5,876 nucleotides of DNA from an uncultured Nocardiopsis sp. (GCA_937957845.1 CALGOD010000105.1:1-5876), one strand, 5' to 3'; shown: positions 1 to 5,361, counted from the first letter of the stretch. Notes: generated by a model not told the origin, from the letters alone. A program made the numbers and translations.

Positions 1-1
1 A

Positions 2-79
2 CCAGAACACGGCCAGACCACCAAGGACCCGCATGAGACGAGCCAAGGACCGAGAGGGCCCCAAGGTCTCACCGGATGA
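2..79 (+). CDS. 3' end of an unidentified CDS, cut by the left edge
   Basis: This frame is open from the left edge and ends at a TGA at 77-79. The visible tail is 25 residues, begins PEHGQTTKDPHETSQ and is hydrophilic and Gly/Pro-rich, like a disordered C-terminus. Its stop overlaps the ATG of the next small ORF in an ATGA, a spacing typical of translationally coupled actinobacterial gene pairs. Third positions are moderately GC-rich. Too little is visible to name a family, and a chance open frame remains possible. Confidence 0.3.
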   Translation, partial: PEHGQTTKDPHETSQGPRGPQGLTG

Positions 80-246
80 CCGTCCACGCCCACACCAGCG
101 GGGATGATGCCCTCGCCAAGACCCGGGCGGGAAAGTCCACGTCCATCACCCTCCACGCCGACGGTCCGCAGACGGCGTGCACGTCAAAAGAGATAGCGTT
201 TCTCACAACCTCGACCGTCAACGACCGGCCACGGCAGAGCACCTGA
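76..246 (+). CDS. small Ser/Thr-rich ORF, 56 aa, unknown function
   Basis: The frame starts with the ATG at 76 and ends with TGA at 244-246, giving 56 residues. The N-terminus is MTVHAHTSGDDALAK and a later part contains STSITLHADG and QTACTSKE. Up to about codon 37 most codons end in G or C, as in neighbouring genes; after that the codons become AT-richer (TCA AAA GAG ATA). It shares an ATGA with the preceding frame, which suggests coupling. An AAGG lies 9 nt upstream of the ATG, a poor ribosome site by itself. About a quarter of residues are Ser or Thr and there is a single Cys. There is no signal peptide or membrane segment. I do not recognise it. It could be a genuine small gene, the N-terminal remnant of a longer one, or a chance ORF. 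Confidence 0.3.
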   Translation: MTVHAHTSGDDALAKTRAGKSTSITLHADGPQTACTSKEIAFLTTSTVNDRPRQST

Positions 247-321
247 AGAACCCCGACTCCACCACCCCGGTGTGGAAAGGCCCGATTTCAGTGCCGACCC
301 CGACCTTGGACAGGAGCCCAC

Positions 322-741
322 ATGTCCGATGAGACCCCACCCCAGGACCCCTTCGTGAAGTTCTGGACCGAGCGTCGCCTGTGCACGCTGGCCTCCCCAC
401 GCCCGGACGGCAGCATCCACCAGGTTCCCGTGGGAGCCACCTACGACCCCGAACGGTGGCTGGCACGGATCATCTCCTTCAGTCCCAGCTACAAGGTACG
501 CAACCTGGCGGCACATCCGGGCACCCGGGTGTCGGTGTGCCAGGTGGAGGGACGCTGGTGGTCGACACTGGAGGGGACGGCCACCGTCAACACCGACCCC
601 GAAGCGATCGCCGAGGCCGAACGACGCTACGCACTGCGGTACCGGCAGCCACGCCCCAACCCCGAGCGCGTCGTGATCGAGATCGCCGTCACGCGGGTAC
701 TGGGCAACGTACGCCCCACGAGCGAGGGGATCGCCCCCTGA
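322..741 (+). CDS. PPOX-class F420/FMN-dependent oxidoreductase, split-barrel fold
   Basis: This 139-residue protein has the usual length and sequence style of the pyridoxamine-5'-phosphate-oxidase-like (PPOX) family, in particular the actinobacterial Rv1155-type F420-binding branch. Seen in the sequence: an N-terminal FVKFWTERRLCTLASPRPDGS segment (residues about 11-31) matching the first strand pair of the split barrel, then HQVPVGATYD, then a SPSYKVRNLAAHPGTRVSV segment (about 54-72) typical of the cofactor phosphate-binding region, and an EGTATV strand near residue 89. The start is well set: CAGGAG at 311-316, five bases, then ATG. Such proteins are soluble and act as dimers that use F420 or a flavin to reduce small molecules; the substrate cannot be predicted. 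The kinase gene begins 106 nt downstream on the same strand, so co-transcription is possible but not shown. F420 versus FMN use is inference. Confidence 0.88.
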   Translation: MSDETPPQDPFVKFWTERRLCTLASPRPDGSIHQVPVGATYDPERWLARIISFSPSYKVRNLAAHPGTRVSVCQVEGRWWSTLEGTATVNTDPEAIAEAERRYALRYRQPRPNPERVVIEIAVTRVLGNVRPTSEGIAP

Positions 742-847
742 ACCGGCGGGCACCGGCCGCCCGGAGAAGCCGCCCCTCACGTGAACAGGTTCGTCAACGG
801 CCCGGGCTCAACCAGAAAAGAACCACGGCGAACTACCGTTGTCCCCT

Positions 848-1765
848 ATGACCGCCACCACAACGGACATCACCGAAGACCTGATCCGTGCCCTGTTGCG
901 TGAACAGCACCCGGACCTGGCAGGTCGCCCCTTGAGGCTCGGCGCGCGTGGCTGGGACAACCAGATGTGGCGCCTTGGCGAGGACCTCGCCGTCCGACTG
1001 CCCTGGGCGACACGGTCCGCGGACGCGCTACTACGCAAGGAACACACCTGGCTGCCCCTGCTCGCCCCACACCTTCCCCGGCCCACCCCCCTCCCCCAAC
1101 GCCTGGGCGAACCCTCCGCACACTTTCCCCACCCCTGGATCATCACCACCTGGGTACCGGGCACACCCGCAGACCGCGCCCCCGCCACACACATCACCCA
1201 GTCGGCCGACACTTTGGCGGCCTTCTTGACCGCTCTTCACCGACCCGCCCCCGACGAAGCGCCCACGGGTCGAGAACGTGGGGGTCCGTTGAACGAGACC
1301 GCCGAGTCCTTCACCCAAGCGCTCACCTGGGCCACCGAGCGGGGACTGATCCCCGACCCGGACGCCGTCCGCGCGGTCTGGGAAGACGCCGCCGCCGCGC
1401 CCGAATGGCAGGGCCCGTCACTGTGGCTCCACGGCGACCTGCACCCGGCCAACATCCTGACCGCCAACGGCACCTTCTGCGGCGTGATCGACTTCGGCGA
1501 CCTCTACGCAGGCGACCCGGCCTGCGACCTGGCCTCCGCCTGGATCCTGTTGCCCGACGGCGCCCTCGACCGCTTCCACCAGGCCTACCGGCCCCGACCG
1601 GACACCGCGACCCTACGCCGTGCACGCGGCTGGGCGGTACTGCGCGCCCTGTCCTGCCTCCTCATCGCGGACGCCGGCGTCCACGGCCGTCCCGGAGGCA
1701 AACCCACCTGGGGCCCACCCGCCCACGCCTCACTACGACGCCTCACCTGCGCACCCCACCATTGA
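848..1765 (+). CDS. aminoglycoside phosphotransferase (APH) family kinase
   Basis: This 305-residue protein has the APH/choline-kinase fold. Motifs seen: RGWDNQMWRLGEDLAVRLP near residues 35-52 (glycine-loop region and the strand that would carry the ATP-contact residue, here Arg), the Brenner catalytic loop HGDLHPANIL at about 195-204 with catalytic Asp197 and Asn202, and the metal-binding VIDFGDLYAGDPACDLA at about 213-229. All core catalytic residues are present, so it should be an active ATP- or GTP-dependent small-molecule kinase in the cytoplasm. The family includes aminoglycoside and macrolide resistance enzymes, but most actinobacterial members of this type have no known substrate, so resistance should not be assumed. 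The ATG at 848 was chosen over an in-frame TTG at 839; neither has a clear Shine-Dalgarno, so leaderless or weakly initiated translation is possible. It is convergent with the next gene. Confidence 0.9.
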   Translation: MTATTTDITEDLIRALLREQHPDLAGRPLRLGARGWDNQMWRLGEDLAVRLPWATRSADALLRKEHTWLPLLAPHLPRPTPLPQRLGEPSAHFPHPWIITTWVPGTPADRAPATHITQSADTLAAFLTALHRPAPDEAPTGRERGGPLNETAESFTQALTWATERGLIPDPDAVRAVWEDAAAAPEWQGPSLWLHGDLHPANILTANGTFCGVIDFGDLYAGDPACDLASAWILLPDGALDRFHQAYRPRPDTATLRRARGWAVLRALSCLLIADAGVHGRPGGKPTWGPPAHASLRRLTCAPHH

Positions 1766-1824
1766 TCGACCACTTGGCCCCGACCCCGAAAAACCGGCAA
1801 CAGCAGGACGAGTGATCCCCGAAC

Positions 1825-1837
1825 CGGGCAGGGCCCG
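1825..1837. terminator. small GC hairpin between convergent genes
   Basis: CGGGC, loop AGG, GCCCG forms a 5-bp stem with a 3-nt loop in the 123-bp gap where the plus-strand kinase and the minus-strand 159-aa gene meet. There is no T-run on either side, so this is a weak bidirectional terminator candidate based mainly on position. Confidence 0.25.
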
Positions 1838-1888
1838 ACCCACGACCCACCACCCGGCAGAACCCGCCAAGAAATCAGGACGACCCCA

Positions 1889-2368
1889 TCACCGCGGTTC
1901 GGCCAGGCGGACGACACGGCCGCTGCGAACGTCGAACCCCAGAACCGGATGACCATGGTCGCCCTCGGGGCCCATCAGAACGGGCTTGCCCGAACCTCGC
2001 CCGATCGCCGCAAGGAAACCGCACAGGATGTCCAGCCGCTCCTGTCCTTGGAGTTCACGCAGGTCCGCGTCGAAGTCGATCTCGCCCGGATCGTGGAAAC
2101 GGAAGATCGCGAGCACCGCGCCACTGGGCCACACCCGCCACTCAGGACACTTCGCGTGGCCAAGACCAGACAGCACGACCCGTGCCCGGGGCAGAGGTAC
2201 CACGGCGCCACCTTCGCGGTATCGGTGCCGCCACCCACGCTCGACGATCAGGTCAAGGAGAGCCTGCCGGTCGTCCACCGCGGTGTCGGGGACCCGCAGG
2301 TTCGGCAAGGAGCCCATGGTGTGGGGGTCGAACAGGTCCTTCACGTCGTCCCAGAGCAGACCGGTCAC
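1889..2368 (-). CDS. uncharacterised acidic protein, 159 aa
   Basis: The gene is read from a GTG at 2368 to a TGA at 1891-1889. The frame stays open further upstream to 2572, but that part reads as Arg/Pro/Cys-rich noise, while from the GTG the text becomes a regular globular sequence: VTGLLWDDVKDLFDPHTMGS at residues 1-20, then VPDTAVDDRQALLDLIVERGW. The middle has EWRVWPSGAVLAIFRF followed by EIDFDADLRELQGQERLDIL, and the end has GKPVLMGPEGDHGHPVLGFD. There are no membrane segments, no signal peptide and no catalytic motif I can name. The sequence looks like a recurring uncharacterised family of Streptomyces and relatives, by memory only. No clear Shine-Dalgarno precedes the GTG. The product is acidic and probably cytoplasmic. 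Function is unknown; an immunity or partner role would be speculation. Confidence 0.72.
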   Translation of the reverse strand: MTGLLWDDVKDLFDPHTMGSLPNLRVPDTAVDDRQALLDLIVERGWRHRYREGGAVVPLPRARVVLSGLGHAKCPEWRVWPSGAVLAIFRFHDPGEIDFDADLRELQGQERLDILCGFLAAIGRGSGKPVLMGPEGDHGHPVLGFDVRSGRVVRLAEPR

Positions 2369-2735
2369 CCGACCAGGATGACACCCTGAGCAGACAGGAA
2401 CGGATCGGTTCTGGGGCAGACGCGGGCAAGCGTGCCCCGACCGCTGTGGAGCGTGCTTTCGGTGGTACGAAAAACGGGCTCGACCGCAGAAGATCTGATG
2501 GTGCCCGAACCCGCCCAACCCGGCCCGTTCGACACCCGCCCCGCATACCGTGCAGGACAAGGCGAACAACACCTCGACGCCGGTGGCCTCCCCGACGCAC
2601 TACGCTCGGGTTCCCTTCCAGGCCCTGGCCCAGTGGCAAACCGGAGTGACCCGCCTCCTCCACCCCACGCGGCCGGAGGGGGTGAACGACCCTCACGTGA
2701 CGACCGGTGGGACGCCCTACCTCGTACGGTCGAGG
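2369..2735. other. 367-bp gap with no assignable gene
   Basis: This gap lies between two minus-strand genes. On the minus strand I see no convincing reading frame. On the plus strand the frame starting ATG at 2498 (MVPEPAQPGPFDTRPAYRAG) has GC-rich third positions for about 40 codons, and the frame from GTG at 2550 looks better further on (ALAQWQTGVTRLLHP). Neither has a ribosome site or a recognisable product, and both run into the minus-strand 60-aa gene. A weak minus-strand hairpin with T5 lies at 2470-2507: CGGGC, 23-nt loop, GCCCG, TTTTT. Confidence 0.4.
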
Positions 2736-2736
2736 T
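2719..2736 (-). terminator. hairpin at the stop codon of the 60-aa gene
   Basis: ACCTCG, loop TACGGT, CGAGGT gives a perfect 6-bp stem with a 6-nt loop. It begins inside the TGA of the minus-strand zinc-ribbon gene. There is no T-run after it, but many actinobacterial terminators lack one. Position and perfect pairing support a terminator or a 3'-end-stabilising hairpin. Confidence 0.4.
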
Positions 2737-2918
2737 CAGGCGGGCGCAACGACCTCTGCCTCACAGAAGAGACACATCAGTGTGTGCTCCACCACGCGGC
2801 CCTGCTCGAACCGCTGACCCAACTCAACGGCGTACTCGTCGCACTCTGGGCACGTCCACGGTCCGGACTCGTCCTGCTTCGCCCGGCGGATGAGGTGATT
2901 CCATGCGTCGCCACTCAC
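2736..2918 (-). CDS. zinc-ribbon miniprotein, 60 aa
   Basis: This is a 60-residue protein starting at a GTG at 2918. It has two Cys pairs, CPEC at residues 23-26 and CLFC at 49-52, separated by 22 residues: the classic layout of a four-Cys zinc ribbon. The residues between them (DEYAVELGQRFEQGRVVEHT) read as beta strands and a turn, and the N-terminal 20 residues are polar and probably helical. The body fits a compact folded domain rather than random translation. An AGG lies 8 nt upstream of the GTG, a modest ribosome site, and a hairpin overlaps the stop. Zinc ribbons of this size usually bind nucleic acid or a protein partner, but nothing here shows which. Neighbours do not suggest a pathway. 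An in-frame alternative start was not needed. A chance ORF is unlikely given the Cys spacing. Confidence 0.62.
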   Translation of the reverse strand: MSGDAWNHLIRRAKQDESGPWTCPECDEYAVELGQRFEQGRVVEHTLMCLFCEAEVVAPA

Positions 2919-3103
2919 CCCCGGAGCCTATCGCTTCCCAAGGACGTAGGCGGCGACCGGACGGGCGGCCCCTGCGACGGCGGGACGCTTCCGGTGGAGC
3001 GGTCCACGCTCGCCCGGGCAGGGCCGAAATTCGGCTCCGTACCAGAGGTCGGCCCCTCCCGCCCTGGACCAAAGCCGGGTGATGCACACCGCCGATCCGA
3101 GCG

Positions 3104-3126
3104 AAAAACCGGCGGTGCGGCGCCGG
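3104..3126 (-). terminator. intrinsic terminator with T5 tract
   Basis: Read on the minus strand: CCGGCG, loop CCGCAC, CGCCGG, then TTTTT. This is a perfect 6-bp all-GC stem with a 6-nt loop, directly followed by five T residues, which is rare by chance in DNA this GC-rich. It lies about 140 nt after the stop of the 18-codon ORF and about 185 nt before the start of the 60-aa zinc-ribbon gene. It would therefore end a short transcript and insulate the downstream gene. Confidence 0.68.
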
Positions 3127-3263
3127 CACGACGACACCTGGACGCGGGTTCCTTCCGCGCACCGGGGCGCCGGCCCATCGATCGCCGAGACACGCTCGGG
3201 TGTCATCGACGCACGTGCCACCAACCGCGGACAAGACCGGTCCCGAAGATCGACCGGCACGAG

Positions 3264-3320
3264 TCAGAAGACTCCGGCCATGAGCGCCGGTTGGTGACCA
3301 TGGCCGAACTCGTCGATCAC
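3264..3320 (-). CDS. putative 18-aa small ORF with strong ribosome site
   Basis: A GTG at 3320 is preceded by GAGGAGG (complement of 3325-3331) with a 4-nt TTTT spacer, one of the best Shine-Dalgarno matches in the window. Translation gives VIDEFGHGHQPALMAGVF and then TGA at 3266-3264. Fourteen of 18 codons end in G or C. The same frame continues open after the TGA to 2928, so the TGA could be a nonsense mutation in a longer gene rather than a natural end. A terminator lies about 140 nt downstream on the same strand. Alternatives are a leader peptide, a real micro-protein, or the 5' end of a decayed gene. I do not recognise the peptide. Confidence 0.35.
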   Translation of the reverse strand: MIDEFGHGHQPALMAGVF

Positions 3321-3456
3321 AAAACCTCCTCGACGACGAACAGGACCCCAGAACGAGCGAACGCGACACCACGAAGACAGAGTCCGCGCTGCTGAAGCAC
3401 CACACACGGCACGGCCGCTTCCCCCTCCACAGCGCCGAGCCCATCCTTGGCCGCAG

Positions 3457-3471
3457 CCGTGCCGGGCACGG
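3457..3471. terminator. palindrome abutting the DUF4334 stop codon
   Basis: CCGTGCC, one G, GGCACGG is a perfect 15-nt inverted repeat that ends one base before the minus-strand stop codon (TCA at 3472-3474). As RNA it folds to at least a 5-bp stem with a 5-nt loop. There is no T-run after it. Position suggests a terminator or 3' stabiliser; a protein-binding palindrome is also possible. Confidence 0.4.
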
Positions 3472-4047
3472 TCAGGACTTGGCCGCGATGGGCCTGTCCC
3501 GGCGCAGCACGAAGAAGAAGGGGGCGCTGTCACCGCGCATGTCCATCACGCCGATCAGTGTGGCGGCGTCCACCTTGCGGAAGTGGTCGTTGATGGGGAG
3601 CGCGTCGTAGGTCATGGTCGCAGAAACCATGCCGCGGTACTCGACCATCCGCAGCCGTGCCGCGGGTCTGCTGGTGCGCAGCAGACGCAGCGAGCGGCGG
3701 GCCGTGCCCGTCAAAGGCGGTGTGCGCAGGAGGTTGGAGGTGCGTCTGAGCAGACCCAGGGGCACCAGGGAAGGATTGACGCAGAACAGACCCCTATCGT
3801 TACGAAAGACCAGCGGGTGCGCGCGTTCTGCGTCGTCGAACCGTTTGCCGTACCAACCGAACTCCTCGAGCATGCCGTCCCAGGGGTGCCCGGTCTCCAG
3901 CCCCGAACCCTTCCACAGACCTGGCAACTCCTCCACCCGCACCGGTGGCAGGGTGTCGAAGAAGGCCAGCACCTCCCCGACACTGCTCGGGTGCTCTTGC
4001 AGGTCTCGCAGCTCATCACGTCGTGCCTGGTCGTCGTGCGGGGACAT
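3472..4047 (-). CDS. GXWXG / DUF4334 domain protein
   Basis: This 191-residue protein carries both parts expected of the GXWXG-DUF4334 family. The N-terminal GXWXG region is at residues 38-80, with the signature GLWKG at 43-47 followed by ETGHPWDGMLEEFGWYGKRF. The DUF4334 region is at about 132-182, with EYRGMVSATMTYDALPINDH and a closing FFFVLRR strand. Length is normal for the family. The biochemical role of the family is not known to me; it is soluble, with no signal peptide. The start is firm: GAGGTGA (complement of 4052-4058), a 7/7 anti-Shine-Dalgarno match, sits 4 nt before the ATG at 4047. The frame is open further upstream, but that part is Arg-rich and lacks a ribosome site. It is divergent from the downstream kinase and shares a 407-bp regulatory gap with it. 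A hairpin with T6 lies in its leader. Confidence 0.88.
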   Translation of the reverse strand: MSPHDDQARRDELRDLQEHPSSVGEVLAFFDTLPPVRVEELPGLWKGSGLETGHPWDGMLEEFGWYGKRFDDAERAHPLVFRNDRGLFCVNPSLVPLGLLRRTSNLLRTPPLTGTARRSLRLLRTSRPAARLRMVEYRGMVSATMTYDALPINDHFRKVDAATLIGVMDMRGDSAPFFFVLRRDRPIAAKS

Positions 4048-4191
4048 CGCCTCACCTCTGGTCCGAACGCCGGTGCCCACCTCAAGGGTCGCAAAGCCAT
4101 CGGGTCCCTGCGATGTTCGACGCCGCTTTGCGGACCTGGTACGGACACGGGTACCGGTCGGTGGGCGCCCGGCACGAAGAAGCACAAGCCG

Positions 4192-4212
4192 AAAAAACGG
4201 GTGCGCCCGCTC
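4192..4212 (-). terminator. hairpin plus T6 in the DUF4334 leader
   Basis: On the minus strand the sequence reads CGGG, loop CGCA, CCCG, TTTTTT, with the outer stem extendable by G-T and A-T pairs into the T-run. This is the form of a short intrinsic terminator. It lies about 145 nt upstream of the DUF4334 start codon in the same orientation. There is no obvious gene further upstream on that strand to terminate, so it could stop antisense transcription from the kinase region or act as a conditional (attenuator) terminator. The stem is short, so the call is moderate. Confidence 0.45.
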
Positions 4213-4345
4213 AGGTGCGAGGGCGATGATCCCCATGGAATGCGCGCCGCAACCGGTGGCCCCTCGATGCGGTAAAGAGGAAAGCCGACCCCGGTGAAGG
4301 CCCCGACCATCGCCGCGAACCGCCCCTTTGACGGTCACCGCTCAC

Positions 4346-4361
4346 CCGGTGGGCCCACCGG
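4346..4361. promoter_or_regulatory. 16-bp perfect palindrome, candidate operator
   Basis: CCGGTGGGCCCACCGG is perfectly self-complementary. It lies 93 bp before the kinase start at 4455 and begins 12 bp after a TTGACG sequence (4328-4333), so it would overlap the spacer and -10 side of any promoter using that -35. Perfect symmetry without a loop fits a homodimeric regulator site. A 6-bp-stem hairpin with a GGCC loop is the alternative. No regulator gene is in the window. Confidence 0.4.
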
Positions 4362-4454
4362 CCTGATCGCGCCGTGCCCCTGCTCCTTGCGCGCCGCGAC
4401 AGCGCCCCACCCCGAAAGACACGAACACCACCCAGAAGAAAAGGGACGATGCAG

Positions 4455-5300
4455 ATGTCGAAACTCCCGCGCGCGACGTCCGCGGCCATGTCGGTGGCCA
4501 CCTCACTCGGCCTGACCGTCCACGACGCGATCGTCCTCCAAGACTCCAACAAGCTCACTCTGCGCCTGCTGCCCTGTGATGTCCTGGCCCGTGTGGCACC
4601 CGCAGACGATCACGTCGCACCGTTGGAAATCGAGCTCGCCCAGCGACTCGCCGAAGTCGACTGCCCCGTGGCCCTCCTCGAACCTCGTGTGGAACAACGC
4701 GTCCATGAGCACGAAGGCTTCGTGATCACCTTCTGGACCCACTACACCTCCGTGACACCCCAGGAGATCCCACCCGCCGACTACGCCGATGCGCTCCAGC
4801 GGCTGCACACCGGCATGCGCACGCTCGATGTTCCAACGCCGCACTTCACCGACCGGGTCCAACAGGCCCAACGGCTCGTGGCCGACCACGACCGCACCCC
4901 GGCGCTCACCGACACCGACCGCGAACTACTCACCGACACGCTGCGAACCTTGAGAAGAAGAATCAGCGAACACGGCGGCGCAGAACAACTGCTCCACGGC
5001 GAACCGTACCCGGGAAACGTGCTCCCCACGAAGAACGGGCCGCTTTTCATCGACCTGGAGACGTGTTGCCGCGGCCCCGTCGAATTCGATCTGGCTCACG
5101 CGCCCGAAGAGATCAGCGCACACTACCGGGGCGTCGACCAGGACCTGCTGCGCCAATGCCGCACCCTCGTCCTGGCGATGATCACCACATGGCGTTGGGA
5201 CCGCGAAGACCGATTTCCCGACGGGCGCCGTCTGGGCATGGAATGGCTCGAGCGGATCCGCGTGGAACTGGACCGCGATGGCCTGGACGTCCATGGCTGA
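4455..5300 (+). CDS. APH-fold phosphotransferase with a HGEP catalytic loop
   Basis: This 281-residue protein belongs to the APH superfamily. Seen: an N-lobe with SNKLTLRLLPCDVLARV at residues 31-47 and PLEIELAQRLAEVDCPVALL at 56-75, the hinge-like ITFWTHY near 91-97, the catalytic loop LLHGEPYPGNVL at 179-190, and the metal loop FIDLETCCRGPVEFDLAHAPEE at 198-219. The usual HxDxxxxN has Glu183 in place of the catalytic Asp, with Asn188 and Asp200 kept. As I recall, actinobacterial relatives often share this HGEP loop, so it is probably a subfamily trait and not a defect. The ATG at 4455 was preferred because AAGGGA (4441-4446) is 8 nt away, whereas the ATG at 4449 is only 2 nt from it. It is divergent from the DUF4334 gene. 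The substrate is unknown; a drug-resistance role is not supported. Confidence 0.88.
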   Translation: MSKLPRATSAAMSVATSLGLTVHDAIVLQDSNKLTLRLLPCDVLARVAPADDHVAPLEIELAQRLAEVDCPVALLEPRVEQRVHEHEGFVITFWTHYTSVTPQEIPPADYADALQRLHTGMRTLDVPTPHFTDRVQQAQRLVADHDRTPALTDTDRELLTDTLRTLRRRISEHGGAEQLLHGEPYPGNVLPTKNGPLFIDLETCCRGPVEFDLAHAPEEISAHYRGVDQDLLRQCRTLVLAMITTWRWDREDRFPDGRRLGMEWLERIRVELDRDGLDVHG

Positions 5301-5361
5301 GCGCGGATCCTCGTCTTCGCCGCAGCTCCCCCGATGACGACCGGACCCCTCACCGGGCCTT

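Larger units (their letters stand above)
2919..3471. other. 553-bp gap holding a small ORF and a terminator
   Basis: No gene of normal size can be supported here. Several long open frames exist on both strands, but all translate to Arg/Gly/Pro-rich sequence with no recognisable domain. The supported contents, listed separately, are an 18-codon minus-strand ORF with a strong ribosome site (3264-3320), an intrinsic terminator on the same strand (3104-3126), and a palindrome just after the DUF4334 stop (3457-3471). Confidence 0.5.
4048..4454. other. 407-bp divergent intergenic region
   Basis: This region separates the DUF4334 gene (minus) from the second kinase (plus) and must hold both promoters. 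Visible elements are a hairpin plus T6 on the minus strand (4192-4212), a 16-bp palindrome (4346-4361), an isolated TTGACG at 4328-4333 without a matching -10, and the kinase ribosome site AAGGGA at 4441-4446. A plus-strand open frame from GTG at 4294 has GC-rich third positions but no recognisable product. Confidence 0.5.

Noticed and set aside
21..51. Two copies of CCAAGGACC about 22 bp apart
   Set aside because: They are only 9 bp long with two copies in low-complexity GC-rich DNA; no array or site type fits.
184..780. Long minus-strand open frame of 198 codons opposite the PPOX gene
   Set aside because: It is antisense to a clear gene, and its translation is Gly/Arg/Trp-rich without any domain; a GC-rich shadow.
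967..1815. Alternative-frame plus-strand ORF across the first kinase
   Set aside because: It is an Arg/Pro-rich shadow of a gene with intact catalytic motifs in its own frame.
2915..3193. Minus-strand 92-codon frame whose TGA overlaps the GTG of the zinc-ribbon gene (GTGA)
   Set aside because: The overlap looks like coupling, but the translation is Arg/Ser/Pro-rich low-complexity sequence, there is no ribosome site, and an intrinsic terminator lies inside it.
4139..4157. GGTAC...GTACC inverted repeat in the divergent gap
   Set aside because: Five-base arms with an 8-nt spacer are not distinguishable from chance.
3711..4310. Minus-strand frame starting MVGAFTGVGFPLYRIEG in the divergent region
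   Set aside because: The start looks protein-like, but third positions are not GC-rich (TTT CCT CTT) and it runs out of frame into the DUF4334 gene without a recognisable domain.
4048..4338. N-terminal extension of the DUF4334 protein to 4338
   Set aside because: The extension is Arg-rich and not conserved-looking, crosses the hairpin-T6 element, and the ATG at 4047 has a perfect GAGGTGA ribosome site.
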